This document shows positions 15,876 through 26,600 of a DNA stretch of 32,791 nucleotides, piece after piece. Both the position numbers and the translations under genes were made by a program. Position 1 is the first letter of the stretch; the number at the start of each line of letters is the position of its first letter. The DNA lies in the NCBI GenBank assembly GCA_017410585.1, contig JAFQQM010000033.1, positions 1-32,791 on the forward strand, in the 5' to 3' direction. The notes beneath the pieces are model-generated. The model worked only from the letters and a program-made list of their open reading frames with translations, ran no database searches and had not been told where the DNA came from. The DNA comes from Clostridia bacterium (GTDB taxonomy: Bacteria; Bacillota; Clostridia; Oscillospirales; Acutalibacteraceae).

Positions 15876-17286
15876 GAAACGCGTATGCGGCCTGTTGACG
15901 GCGGCGGCTTTGTTGCTCTCCTGTCTGGGTGTCTCCGGCTGTGCCGCCAAACAAGCGGCGGTGGAGCCGATGGAACCCGAAGAGGTCAACGCCCTCACCT
16001 TCGACGCCATCGGCGGCGCCGACGTGATGCCGATCGCCGGTTATTACGGCCCGCACCTCTCCGACTACTGCTACAACGGCGAACGCCAGCCGAGTTTTGT
16101 GACCGATGAGTTTATGAAACTGACGGCGGAGAGCGGCATCAATCTCTTAAACCACTCCTACTTAGATTACAGTGCCAGCGCCAAAGCGGTGCACGACCTG
16201 CTCGATTACGGTGAAAAATACGGCGTCGGCATTTGTGTGTACGATGCGAAGGTGGCCGGTGCGCTGGGGGATTCCACCCCGTCGCTGACCATGACCGCCG
16301 AGCAGATCGCGGCCTATTCCCGCCATCCCGCTTTCTGCGGGTTGTACGTGGCGGACGAACCGCAGTGGGCGGGCTTCCACCTCGGTGACGGCACCCGCAC
16401 CATCGACCTGTACGCACCGTCGTTGCAGAATTTGAGCACGCTGGGTGTGTACGGTTACGTCAACGCTCTGCCCGATTATAACGGCAAACCCGAACAGTAC
16501 CGCGCGTATCTCCGCGAGATGATCACCGAGATGGATCTGCCCTATCTCTCGGTAGACGCCTATATCTGGGATAAGAGCAATATGGATTTCCATAATTATT
16601 TCTATATTATGGATGAAGTCCGCGACGCCGCCTTGGAGGCCAACATTCCGTTTTGGACCTTCGTGCAGACCGGTAGTCAATGGAACGACGGTCAAAAGCA
16701 CTTTGACTCCGACCCCAACTACGTGCTCAACAATAAGCAGTTCCAATGGACGGTCAGCGTCAACCTCGCGTGGGGTGTGCAGGGCATCCAGTATTTCACC
16801 CTCATCCAGCCCTACCACTTCTCTTGGGCTCTCACCGAGCCGTTCGACTTCAACCGTAACGGTATGGTCGGCGCTTGGGGCAACATCAACGAGTGGTACT
16901 ACTACGCGCAGGAATCCAACCGCCAGATCGCGGCGGTGGACGAGGTGCTGATGCACGCTAAGAGCAAGGGCGTGTTGGTGTATGGCGATCGCGCCAAACA
17001 AGACACCGCCGGCCTCAAGGGTATCATTCAGGCGGACGGCTGGCGCGAACTGGTCGATCTGGAAGCGACCGGCGACGTGATGGTCGGCTGTTTCAACTAT
17101 CAAGGCAAGACCGCGCTGTACGTGGTCAACTACGACTACGAATACGCACAGGACATCACGCTGAAGCTGAATAAAAAGCACAACGTGACCGTCATCTACG
17201 ATGCGGAGACCGAGCATTACTCGGCGAAAAATCTCACCCTGCCGATGCAGGCCGGTTACGGTGCTTTGATCGTCATTGACGACTAA
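15868..17286 (+). CDS. Lipoprotein glycoside-hydrolase-like TIM-barrel protein
   Basis: 472 residues with a lipoprotein signal (VSGC, Cys25), so it is tethered outside the membrane. The body looks like a (beta/alpha)8 glycosidase: PIAGYYGP near the start, GLYVADEP with Glu164 in the place of a clan GH-A acid/base, LPYLSVDAYIWD with Asp230, WTFVQTGSQWND, and NLAWGVQGIQYFTLIQPYHF. A small C-terminal beta domain (about 405-472) has ALYVVNYDY, as in many GH-A enzymes. The same domain forms the C-terminus of the 2046-residue protein encoded next. I cannot assign a CAZy family or confirm a nucleophile, so enzymatic activity is inferred. AAGGAGG stands 9 bases before the ATG. Confidence 0.8.
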   Translation: MSKKRVCGLLTAAALLLSCLGVSGCAAKQAAVEPMEPEEVNALTFDAIGGADVMPIAGYYGPHLSDYCYNGERQPSFVTDEFMKLTAESGINLLNHSYLDYSASAKAVHDLLDYGEKYGVGICVYDAKVAGALGDSTPSLTMTAEQIAAYSRHPAFCGLYVADEPQWAGFHLGDGTRTIDLYAPSLQNLSTLGVYGYVNALPDYNGKPEQYRAYLREMITEMDLPYLSVDAYIWDKSNMDFHNYFYIMDEVRDAALEANIPFWTFVQTGSQWNDGQKHFDSDPNYVLNNKQFQWTVSVNLAWGVQGIQYFTLIQPYHFSWALTEPFDFNRNGMVGAWGNINEWYYYAQESNRQIAAVDEVLMHAKSKGVLVYGDRAKQDTAGLKGIIQADGWRELVDLEATGDVMVGCFNYQGKTALYVVNYDYEYAQDITLKLNKKHNVTVIYDAETEHYSAKNLTLPMQAGYGALIVIDD

Positions 17287-17318
17287 CATAGATTCCCTGC
17301 AAAAAATTTCCCCTCGGC

Positions 17319-17340
17319 GGTTCGTAAAAATTTTACGGAC
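17319..17340 (+). repeat. Small inverted repeat in the gap before the dockerin gene
   Basis: CGTAAAA and TTTTACG face each other with one base between, in the 80-bp gap between two operon genes. It has no T-tail, so it is probably an mRNA hairpin rather than a terminator. Confidence 0.4.
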
Positions 17341-17366
17341 TATCTTATCAAAAGGAGGCATCTTCA

Positions 17367-20300
17367 ATGAATAAGAGTTTCATGAAGGTTGCGATTTCTC
17401 TGCTTTGCGTGATGACCCTGCTGTTTGGCTCGGTCCTCACCTTCTCGGTCCCCGCGGTGGCGGAGGTCGAGATCCCGACCCCGTCCGGTGAGATCACTTG
17501 GGCGGATTTTGGCGTAACTGCCCAGTCGACTTGGCTCGATAGCGGTTGGCTGTACGGCGGTTACGGCTCCGCTCCCGAAGACTACAAATTTATTGGTAAG
17601 ACCCAACTGTCCAACGGCGCCTCTCTCTATTATGGCGACGGTGAACTGGGTTGGGGCTTTCTGATCACCCAGACCGGCTCCGGCCTGACGGTGAAATGTG
17701 CCGGCGGTCAGGGTACCCTTACCGCGGTCAGCGGTAAAACGGACTACTCCGCTGTTGAACTTGGTGTGACCGGTTCGATGGCGGATACCGAGTTGCTGAT
17801 GGGTATCCAGATGTGGAACGTGGCGGACGATCTGAAGAGCGCCCGTTATGCCGTGTGGTGCAACGACGTGTTGCTCGGCGTGTACGACATCGCCATTACG
17901 CATTCGGACGTTAAATTGGGTCAGTACATCGCCATCAACGATACGACCAAGACCTCGAAGGCGATTTCGTATCTCCCGATCCCGACCGGTCTGACCGAGA
18001 TCAGCTGGGAAAATTACTTGTTCAATAATAATACGGTGGTCGCTCTGGAACAGGTTATGTCCTTTACCGGCGCTTCGTATATCTATCAGGGCGGTGAGAC
18101 CAACGACCTGCTTTTCAACGGCGATATCATCTTCCCGTCGGCCAACGACACGCAGATCTATCTGTTTTCGTCTACCGGTTGGCACGGCGTTCACTTCAAT
18201 CCCAACGGCGCTACGCTGGCGATTGGTGACGGCTGGGGCACTTCGGTGAGGACGTTTGCCGCGGCAGACTTTGGCTTGACCTCGTTTGAAGACGTTCGTT
18301 TGAATCTGAAGGCCTCGCTGACCAATAATACCGGCGACGGCGGTACGGCCCAGTTGGGTATCTGGCTCAACGATCAGTTCGTGACCAGTATGAAACTGCG
18401 CGACACGACGGGCGATGCAACCATCAACGCAAATATTCTGCCGATGCAGGGCAATGGCGGTACCGGCGGTACGCCGTGTATCATTCCCTGCCGTAAAAAT
18501 AAGGCTCTGCCCGACGATCTGTCGGTCATTTCGTGGGGCAACTTTGCCAAGGCTTCTTACGGTGCCACTTTGAACGCCGGCACCTACGGTTTGATGAATA
18601 ACGGCGCCACCATGAACGATACGCTGTTTAACGGCGATATCCAGTTTGCGGCCGCTCACGGCCAAGGCCTTTGCTTTGCTTCGACCAAAGAGGTCTCGCA
18701 CGGTATCCTGTTTGCTCCGCAGGCGGACGGTACGTTGCGCATTTACAGCAACATTGGTTCGGGCAGCCTGACCATCTATCCTGCCGGCTTTGGCTTAACT
18801 TCCTTTGCATCTGATCGCTTTAATCTGAAACTCAAAACGACCAATGCGGTCGGCACCAATGTGGATTTTGAGGTTTGGATCAACGATTACTATGCCGGTG
18901 CCGTGACCATCACGATGACCAGCAATACGGGCAACGGTGCGTACGGTCAAGGTTACTACGTCTACGGCGCCGACCCGACGGTCTACGCGCCTTCCACCGC
19001 CGTTCCCGGCACCGACGGATCCATTCCGGATGGTCTGGAAGCATTCACGTGGAAGGATACCTTTAATACGGTTGATGGCACCTACATCGGCGACGTCGGC
19101 GGTTATTATAAGAGCAATACCGCGCAGGCCGATGATATGCTGTTGCAGGGTTACGTGAATTTTGCCGGCGCGGAGCATTTGAACGTGTTCGGTCCGGCCG
19201 GTAACTGGAACTGGGGCGGTATCAAGTTCAGCCCCTCCAGCAACGATCCGACGATCATGACCGTCGGCGGTAGCCTGTCTGTTTCGGGTCTCACACTGAA
19301 TATTCCGGCATCCGCTGTTAATGCGACGAGTTTTGTCGGCGAGAAAGTCCTGTTGCAGGTCAGCGTTCAGTATATTGACCGCGACGGCGACGGTTTAGAG
19401 GATGACCTCAAACTGGGTATCTGGTTCAACGGCGTTAATGCCTTTATGGTGGATACCCTCCAATCGAGCAAGGCGATCAACGGCTTTATGTACGTTACCG
19501 ACCACGTGACCACCAACAGCGACGGCGTTCTGACCACCGGTCTGATGGCCGGTCAGCAGAGCATCGGTGTCACGCTGGAATCCTATATGCCGGTTTCAGA
19601 GGATCTGACGGTGGTCACTTGGGAAGATATCGTTGCGAAAGACGCTTCGTATCCGATCACCTACGGCCAAGCGGTCACGTATCAGGGACAGGCGTATAAC
19701 TACAACACCGGTGCGAACAACACCGTGTTTGACGGCGTGTTCAAGTTCTACGAAGCGACCGACACGGCGTACGTTCGTTGGTTTGGCGGTTCCAACGTCT
19801 GGCAGGGTGTGGACCTGCAGGTCTTAACCGAAAGCGGTGCGGATATCCTGAAATTCCGTCCGGCAGGCTTCAAATTTATGAGAGGTACGGCGGAAGTTTC
19901 GCTTAAATTCCGTCCCGCCGATTTCGGCCTCACCTCCTTTACCGAGATGTTCCGCCTGCAGTTGGCAATGACCAACTTGGCGGCGGATGCCAAGTCGGCG
20001 GATCTGCGCATTTGGATCAACGGTATCTACGCCGGCTGGGCGACGGTCGTTGCCACCGGAAGCGATACCCTCGGCAATAAGTTTATTGCGGCGGACGAAG
20101 GTGACGGCGTCGGTGCGGCGGTCTTTACGCCTTATGAAAAACTGATCACCGAAGTCACCGTGCCGGATGCGTCCGCGACTGTGACTTGGAAAGATTTTGC
20201 CAACGGTAGCGTGGCGATTCCGAACGGTCCGGTGGAGGCTCCCTCGGTGGGCGCGTATGCTATCTACGGTTGGGCTTCCAACTATGACTCGCTGGACGGT

Positions 20301-23300
20301 ATCCGTTTCGCCGGTCAGTTGCAGATGGGCCCGAAGGCCGAGATCCATTACGGCGGCGCCGACCCGAGCCACGGTGTGCAGTTGATTCTGCAGGATGACG
20401 GCACGCTGAAGGTCTACAACGCCGTCGGTACGCTGGCAATGGCGGACGGCTCGGAACTCAAAAACGTCTTTACCGCGGCCGAACTCGGCATTGACGGCGC
20501 GATCGCCGATCAGCACATCAACGTGGCGTTCCAGATGTGGAACATTTCCAACGACAAGAAATCCGCCCGCTATGCGGCGTGGGTCAACGATACCCTGCTG
20601 GGTATCTACGACGTTGCCTTTACGGTTGACGGCGTTACCTGCGGCGATGCGCTCGGTCTGATGTCCGGCGCGTTCCTCATCGGCGGCCCGATCGAAAAAC
20701 TGCCGGAAGACTTCACGGTGCTTCGTCCGTACGACTTCGGTGTATCCGACGGCATCTACTACGGCGATACGGCGCATGTCGGTATCGTGTTTAGCGGTAC
20801 GGCGAACGTTCCCTCGGTTGATAAGACCCTGTGGGTGTTTGACGAGTTCTCCACCGACTGCGAGACTTGGATCTGGATCGCGGGTGATCCCGCGGGCGAT
20901 TGGCTTGGTCTGCAGTTCCGTGTGAATACCAATGGCACCGGCACGTTGACGCAGGGTGGTACCTCCTTTACCATTCCGGGCGTGACCTTTACCAACGAGG
21001 CGGCCGGTGTGGACATTCTCGGCGGTACTTACTCGCTGAAGTTCACCGTTGAACAGCCCAGCAGTACCGAACTCAAACTCGGTGTGTGGTTTAACGACGT
21101 GCTGTACAACAACGAGTACATCACCATCACCAACGTGGACGCGGCCCACGTCGGCCCGAATCTGCGCCTGTATCCGGCGCTGACCGGCGGCAAAGTGGTC
21201 ATCCGCTCCACCAACTGGGAGACCCCGACCGATCTGAACAACATCAACTTCGGCTCCTTCGACAAATTTAGCGAGAACACCAAGTATCCGCAGGCGATCG
21301 ATGCGAACGCGATCGAGGGTGTTTATCTGGGCGGCGACTCGTTGCTGAATACCTCTTTCCGCGGTAATATCACCTTCCATTATGAGGGTGCCGGTGAGTA
21401 TTATATGTGCTACGGCGGCATCAACGGCGCCGGCACTTGGAACGGTCTGCGTATTCAGGTCCGCTCCGACAAGATCACCTTCCCGAACGGCGGTGAGACC
21501 GCGTGGAGCAACTCCGGTAAATTGGCGCTGTATCCGGCGGACTTCGGCCTGACCTCCTTCACCGACAGCGAACTGGAACTGGGTATCGATCTGACGATGC
21601 ACGGCGACACCGACGATATGTTGATGTATTTCTACGTCAACGGTACGCTGTACAACAACGCGCCGATGGTGCTGTTCGATTTCGGTAGCAATATCGGTAA
21701 GTCGTGGGTCATGTATGCGGCCAACTATGCGACCGACTATTATCAGGTCGGCGCTTTCTCCCGCGATCTGATCTACGATCTGTACCACGACCTCTCCAAG
21801 GGCGATTACACCTATTACGATGCGACCGGCGTCAAGCAGACCATCTCTCTCCCCGGTGTCTATGATATCGCGTGGACCGACGGTGCGTTTACCTACACGC
21901 AGACGGTCATCACCTACGAGATGGGCGACGGCAACGCCGACGGCAACGTCAACGTGCTTGACGTGGTCAAGACGATGGTGGTGCTGGCCAAGGGCGGCAA
22001 CGACGCCAGTTTTGACAAGTCGGCCGACTGGGATGAGAACGGCACCGTGACGTCGGATGACGTGACCGGCCTGCGCCGCTACCTGCTCGGTATCGAGCCG
22101 ATCGAAGAAGACGCTGTGATGCCGATCGGCGGTTACTACGGCCCGTTGGGCTCGCTGGTCAACGAGGATATCTTTGCGGCGATCGCCGATATGGGTATCA
22201 CCGAGATCGTTTCGACCGAATATAATTACGCCAACAGCGTGAGCAACGCCTCTACGTGGCACGATATGCTGACCATGGCGCAAAACAACGGGTTGCAGAT
22301 GTACGTTACCGACGGTCGCTTGAACGGCGAAACCTCCTATGCGGCGGCGGATATGAACGCTCTGCTGGCGGCGTACAGCCACTTCCAGAGTTTCGCCGGC
22401 GTCCGTGTGGTCGATGAGCCGGGTATCGTGGTCTCCAATAAACTGCAGTGCTATCCGTTGAGTTCCGATTGGGAAAGAACCGTTGCGCAGTATGCCAACC
22501 TGTCCACGTCGCTGGCCAACGTGGGCGTCGCCGGTTACGTCAACCTCCTTCCGTATTGGAAGTCGTTGGCGATCAACAGCGACGGTAGTTTCAGCGATCT
22601 GCTCTTTGGCGGTTCCAACCCGAAGGAATACACGTCTCTGTCCGATGCGACCGCGCATCAGCGTTACTACAACTACGTGACCACGGCGGTTACGAGCATG
22701 GATCTGCCGTATATCTCCTACGACAACTATCCGTTTGACGACCATGCGGTCACCGATTGCACGGACTATTTCCAGAATATGGCGATCATTGCGGCGGCCG
22801 CTAAACAGCAGGGTCTGACCTGGCGTCCGCACCTGCAGGCCGGTAGCAACTGGAACGATGCCGCCGCGGAAATGTCCCCGACGACCAACAACACCCCGAG
22901 CGAAGGCGAATTCTACTGGAATGCCAATATCTCGCTCGCAATGGGCGCCAAGGCGTTGCAGTACTTCCCGCTGATCCAGCCGCAACACTTTGCGTTGACC
23001 GAAGGCGGCGCGATGGATTATGAGCGCAACGGTCTGATCGGCGCCAACGGCGTACTGACCGATTGGGGCGAGTATGCGACGACGCTGAACACCTACGTCC
23101 GCAAGATCGACGACGTGCTGATGAACGCCGAACACAAGGGCGTGATCGCCACCGGCGGTTATGCGCAGTCGGTCGGTACCGCGAACATCGCATCGGCTAC
23201 CGCCAACGTCGGCGGCACCAATCCGGTGCTCACCTCCTACAACGGTATGACGGCCACCTCGTCCGACAGCACGTACGGTGCGTTTATCGGTTGCTTCGAC

Positions 23301-23507
23301 GGCACCGGTAAGTATGCTGGCAAGACCATCTACTACGTTGTCAACTACAACGTCGGTACGTATCAGGATGTGACTTTGAATCTCGGCTCTTCGCAGAACT
23401 ACGAGGTCATCTATATGAACGACGAGTACGACGAGTCGGGCACCGGCAACCAAGTCGAAGTGATGTTCGACCAAGGCGGCGAAGCGGCTCTGGTCATCGT
23501 CGGCTGA
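17367..23507 (+). CDS. Giant secreted modular protein: eight beta modules, internal dockerin, C-terminal glycosidase-like domain
   Basis: 2046 residues with a signal peptide (cleavage near AVA-EV, residue 32). Eight modules of about 160-190 residues each open with a pattern like LPxDLTxxTWxDF, near residues 34, 205, 381, 553, 743, 932, 1112 and 1286. A dockerin type I follows (about 1520-1583) with two calcium loops, GDGNADGNVNVLD and DWDENGTVTSDD, the second followed by LRRYLLG. The final domain (1585-2046) copies the upstream lipoprotein: PIGGYYGP, GVRVVDEP (Glu1684), YISYDNYPF (Asp1786), LQAGSNWND and LQYFPLIQPQHF. The modules are probably lectin- or adhesin-like, the dockerin would plug into a cohesin, and the last domain would cut glycan. 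A dockerin in mid-protein is unusual, as it is mostly terminal. AAGGAGG precedes the ATG. Confidence 0.9.
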   Translation: MNKSFMKVAISLLCVMTLLFGSVLTFSVPAVAEVEIPTPSGEITWADFGVTAQSTWLDSGWLYGGYGSAPEDYKFIGKTQLSNGASLYYGDGELGWGFLITQTGSGLTVKCAGGQGTLTAVSGKTDYSAVELGVTGSMADTELLMGIQMWNVADDLKSARYAVWCNDVLLGVYDIAITHSDVKLGQYIAINDTTKTSKAISYLPIPTGLTEISWENYLFNNNTVVALEQVMSFTGASYIYQGGETNDLLFNGDIIFPSANDTQIYLFSSTGWHGVHFNPNGATLAIGDGWGTSVRTFAAADFGLTSFEDVRLNLKASLTNNTGDGGTAQLGIWLNDQFVTSMKLRDTTGDATINANILPMQGNGGTGGTPCIIPCRKNKALPDDLSVISWGNFAKASYGATLNAGTYGLMNNGATMNDTLFNGDIQFAAAHGQGLCFASTKEVSHGILFAPQADGTLRIYSNIGSGSLTIYPAGFGLTSFASDRFNLKLKTTNAVGTNVDFEVWINDYYAGAVTITMTSNTGNGAYGQGYYVYGADPTVYAPSTAVPGTDGSIPDGLEAFTWKDTFNTVDGTYIGDVGGYYKSNTAQADDMLLQGYVNFAGAEHLNVFGPAGNWNWGGIKFSPSSNDPTIMTVGGSLSVSGLTLNIPASAVNATSFVGEKVLLQVSVQYIDRDGDGLEDDLKLGIWFNGVNAFMVDTLQSSKAINGFMYVTDHVTTNSDGVLTTGLMAGQQSIGVTLESYMPVSEDLTVVTWEDIVAKDASYPITYGQAVTYQGQAYNYNTGANNTVFDGVFKFYEATDTAYVRWFGGSNVWQGVDLQVLTESGADILKFRPAGFKFMRGTAEVSLKFRPADFGLTSFTEMFRLQLAMTNLAADAKSADLRIWINGIYAGWATVVATGSDTLGNKFIAADEGDGVGAAVFTPYEKLITEVTVPDASATVTWKDFANGSVAIPNGPVEAPSVGAYAIYGWASNYDSLDGIRFAGQLQMGPKAEIHYGGADPSHGVQLILQDDGTLKVYNAVGTLAMADGSELKNVFTAAELGIDGAIADQHINVAFQMWNISNDKKSARYAAWVNDTLLGIYDVAFTVDGVTCGDALGLMSGAFLIGGPIEKLPEDFTVLRPYDFGVSDGIYYGDTAHVGIVFSGTANVPSVDKTLWVFDEFSTDCETWIWIAGDPAGDWLGLQFRVNTNGTGTLTQGGTSFTIPGVTFTNEAAGVDILGGTYSLKFTVEQPSSTELKLGVWFNDVLYNNEYITITNVDAAHVGPNLRLYPALTGGKVVIRSTNWETPTDLNNINFGSFDKFSENTKYPQAIDANAIEGVYLGGDSLLNTSFRGNITFHYEGAGEYYMCYGGINGAGTWNGLRIQVRSDKITFPNGGETAWSNSGKLALYPADFGLTSFTDSELELGIDLTMHGDTDDMLMYFYVNGTLYNNAPMVLFDFGSNIGKSWVMYAANYATDYYQVGAFSRDLIYDLYHDLSKGDYTYYDATGVKQTISLPGVYDIAWTDGAFTYTQTVITYEMGDGNADGNVNVLDVVKTMVVLAKGGNDASFDKSADWDENGTVTSDDVTGLRRYLLGIEPIEEDAVMPIGGYYGPLGSLVNEDIFAAIADMGITEIVSTEYNYANSVSNASTWHDMLTMAQNNGLQMYVTDGRLNGETSYAAADMNALLAAYSHFQSFAGVRVVDEPGIVVSNKLQCYPLSSDWERTVAQYANLSTSLANVGVAGYVNLLPYWKSLAINSDGSFSDLLFGGSNPKEYTSLSDATAHQRYYNYVTTAVTSMDLPYISYDNYPFDDHAVTDCTDYFQNMAIIAAAAKQQGLTWRPHLQAGSNWNDAAAEMSPTTNNTPSEGEFYWNANISLAMGAKALQYFPLIQPQHFALTEGGAMDYERNGLIGANGVLTDWGEYATTLNTYVRKIDDVLMNAEHKGVIATGGYAQSVGTANIASATANVGGTNPVLTSYNGMTATSSDSTYGAFIGCFDGTGKYAGKTIYYVVNYNVGTYQDVTLNLGSSQNYEVIYMNDEYDESGTGNQVEVMFDQGGEAALVIVG

Positions 23508-23530
23508 TCTCTCACTGAAACACAAGCGGC

Positions 23531-23561
23531 GTCCCCTCCCTCCGCAAGAGGGGGAGGGGAC
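23531..23561 (+). repeat. Strong hairpin after the dockerin gene
   Basis: GTCCCCTCCC pairs with GGGAGGGGAC (10-12 bp). No T-run follows, so it is more likely an mRNA-stabilising or partial stop structure than a full terminator. Confidence 0.55.
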
Positions 23562-23594
23562 ACCCGCCTGATGCAAATTCCTTTGGCAAGACCC

Positions 23595-23630
23595 GTAGGG
23601 GCGGTTTTCCCCCTCGGAAAATTCCCCTAC
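23595..23630 (+). repeat. Two-part hairpin before the last giant gene
   Basis: GTAGGGG pairs with CCCCTAC and, inside it, TTTTCC with GGAAAA, making an interrupted stem followed by ATTTTCG. It may reduce read-through into the 1957-residue protein gene. GTAGGGGCG-type segments recur between genes in many Oscillospiraceae (recollection, not seen here). Confidence 0.5.
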
Positions 23631-23654
23631 ATTTTCGTTTAGGAGGTCACTTCT

Positions 23655-26600
23655 ATGAAGCACATCAAAACGCTGAAAGCGGCAATGTCGGCGCTGTGTA
23701 CCCTGAGCATTCTGCTCGGAGCGGTGCTGACCTTTACGCTGTTTGGCGTGGCGGCGGGTGAAATTCCCACCGATATCACAGAAGTCACCTGGAGCGACTA
23801 TTTGTACGAAGGTGCCGCGATCGCGCTGGACCAGCCGATCACCTTTACCGGCGCCAGCGCTGAATACCAAGGCAGTGGCCGATTCAGCGATACGCTCTTC
23901 AACGGTGATATCACCTTCCCGTCCGCCAACGAAGCGGGACTCATCCTGTTTGGCGACTGGAACGGTGTCTACTTCGTCCCGAACGGCGCCACCGCTTCCG
24001 TGAAGACGGCCGGCAGCGTCAGTATGTCGGTGGATGCGTTTGAATTGCAGGCGTCCACCTTCGGTCTGACCTCGTTTGAGGACGTTCGACTCAACTTCAA
24101 AGCGGCGTTGTTTGGCAATACCGACGGCAAGGCGGCCACCATGAGCGTGTGGATCAACAACATCCATGCCTTTACGGTCGACCTGACCAGCAAACGCGAC
24201 CGCATCAACGGCAACATTCTGCCGTTACAGGGCGACGGTGCAACGGGCGGTAACCCGTGTATCGTCCCGCACGCCCCCACCGAGCCGTCCGAAGGCGGCG
24301 ACGAGCCGGCTGACGGGGAGATCCCCGGCGGCCTGACCTCGGTCAGTTGGGGCGATTTTGCCATGGCCAACTATTGGACGGGTGAGAACTTTGACGTCTC
24401 GGGCACTTACCGCGGCGATCAGACCACCCGCTTAAACAATATGCTGTTTGAGGGCTATCTCACCCAATCGGGTGGCTCGCAGGTCAATATCTTCGGACCG
24501 GCCAGCAACCCCAACTGGGGCGGTATCAAGTTCCTCAATCCGACCGAGACGCAACTCAGCGTGCAGGGCAGTGTGGCCATTCCGGACTGGGGCTTTAACG
24601 TCAGTGCGGAAGCGGTCGGGATGGACTCCTTTGTTAATCAGGAATATTTCCTGCAGATGAGTGTCCAGTACGTCGACCGCGACGGCGACGGTGCGGCTGA
24701 CGACCTTAAACTCGGTATGTGGATCAACGAGATCAACGTGCTGAAAGCGGATGCGGCCAACGCCAAGCCCGCTGACGACGGATTCTGCTATTTCCTCGAC
24801 CACACCGATCATCTGCTCGGTTGCGTGCAGGTGTATCACCCCGCCGGTAACAGCGGCACCACTCTGTTGCGTTCCCGCCGTGCGGTCCCGACCGACCTGA
24901 CCGAGGTCACTTGGGATGACTATACCTTCCACGGCGCCTCGCTCACAATGGATCAGGCGATCAACTTTACCGGCGCTAGCCTCGTTTACGGTGGCGGCGA
25001 TTTCCATGGGAAACTGTTCAACGGCGATCTCACCTTCCCGTCGGCCAACGACGCGGGTCTCATTCTGTTCGGCGATTGGCACGGTCTGTATATGATCCCG
25101 AACGGGGCGGAGATGCGGCTGTACAAGGCCGGCTCTATCGGCTACGACTTCGGTGAGCGTACGTTGCGCGCCGAGGCGTTTGGCTTGACCTCTTTTGAGG
25201 ACGTTCGCCTCAATTTCAAGGCGTCGCTGACTAAGGATGCGGCAGGCAGAACGCTGATGAGCGTTTGGTTCAACGATATGCACGTGCTGACCACTGCGGT
25301 GGTATCCGGCGAGAGCAACGTCAACGGCAACATCCTGCCGATGGCGGGCACCGGCGCTACGGGCGGTATTCCGTCGCTGATCCCGCACGCTCTCGGCACC
25401 GGCGGTGGCGGTGAGGAAGACGATCCGCTCGAAGAACTGATTCCGGAACCGTCTGCGACCGTGACCTGGACCGACTTTGCCGCGAACGGCACCGCGCTGA
25501 CCCCCGGTTCGTATACCGGCTACAAATGGGGTTGGGTGGACGGCTACGATTCGCTTTCCGGCCTGCGCTTTGAAGGTAAGATCAAGATGGGTCTGGATAC
25601 CGCTATTTCCTATGGCGGCGGCGATCCGAGCCACCACTTCTATTTCCATTACAAATACGACGGCAAATTCTACGTTTACAACAACATCGGTACGCTGACG
25701 ATGGCGGACGGCAGTGAGATGAAGTCCACCTACCTGCCCTCCGATCTCGGTATCACCGGTAACGTGGAGGAGACCGTCCTCACCGTCAAGTTCCAGATGT
25801 GGAACGTGGCGGCGGACGAAAACAGCGCACGGATCGCGTTGTGGGTCAACGATCGGTTGATCGGTGTGTACGACAGCACCGTCACCAATACCGCCGGCAA
25901 GGTCGGTACGGCGATCGGTCTGCAGTTCGGCACCTACGAACTGATCGTAGACAAAGGGCCGGTAGCGGAACTGCCGACCGATTACACCGAGATCACCTAC
26001 GGCGATTTCGGCGCGGAAGACAGAGTCTACACGGTCGATGCGGGCACCAGTTTCGGCAAGCCCTTCACGACCACCAAGGTCGGTTCTTGGGACAAGGTGA
26101 TCTTGACCTATGAGAAGATCAAGTTTGCCGGCGATATCGAACTGTCCTTCGCGGGCGAAAACGAGTGGCTCGGCTTTAAGATCATGGTGCGTGACGATCA
26201 AAATATGATGATCCAGTCGGCGCACAACCTGACCTTGCCGCGTCAGACGCTGGATGAAACGATCGCGGGTGTCGATCTGGTGGGCGGCGATGCCTACAAA
26301 CTGCAGATCACGACCGCCCTTAAGGATGCGACCACGCTGGAGATCGGTCTGTGGTTTAACGGCGTTTTGTACAACAACGAGTATTTCACTGCCGACCTGT
26401 CGGTGAAAGAACCCGGATCCGGCAGTGAAACGGTGACGTTGGCCACCAAGATGACCTTTGGTTTCTGCAACGTCGGTGACGAGAGCGGCTCGGTCACGCT
26501 GGGCGACGGCGGGGAGACGGAGAAGCCCCCCGTCCCGACCGGTTACACCGAACTGACTTGGCGTGATTTCAGCGGTCTGGAAGAGAAATCGTATCCTGCC

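Noticed and set aside
12574-17367. Long minus-strand frames opposite the transporter and glycosidase-like genes
   Set aside because: Each mirrors a recognisable plus-strand protein and has no ribosome site or domain.
19824-24167. 1447-residue open frame on the minus strand opposite the giant genes
   Set aside because: It is an antisense shadow of strongly biased codons in the repetitive modules. It crosses the intergenic gap and the starts of two well-supported genes, lacks a ribosome site and shows only His/Arg/Val-rich low-information sequence.
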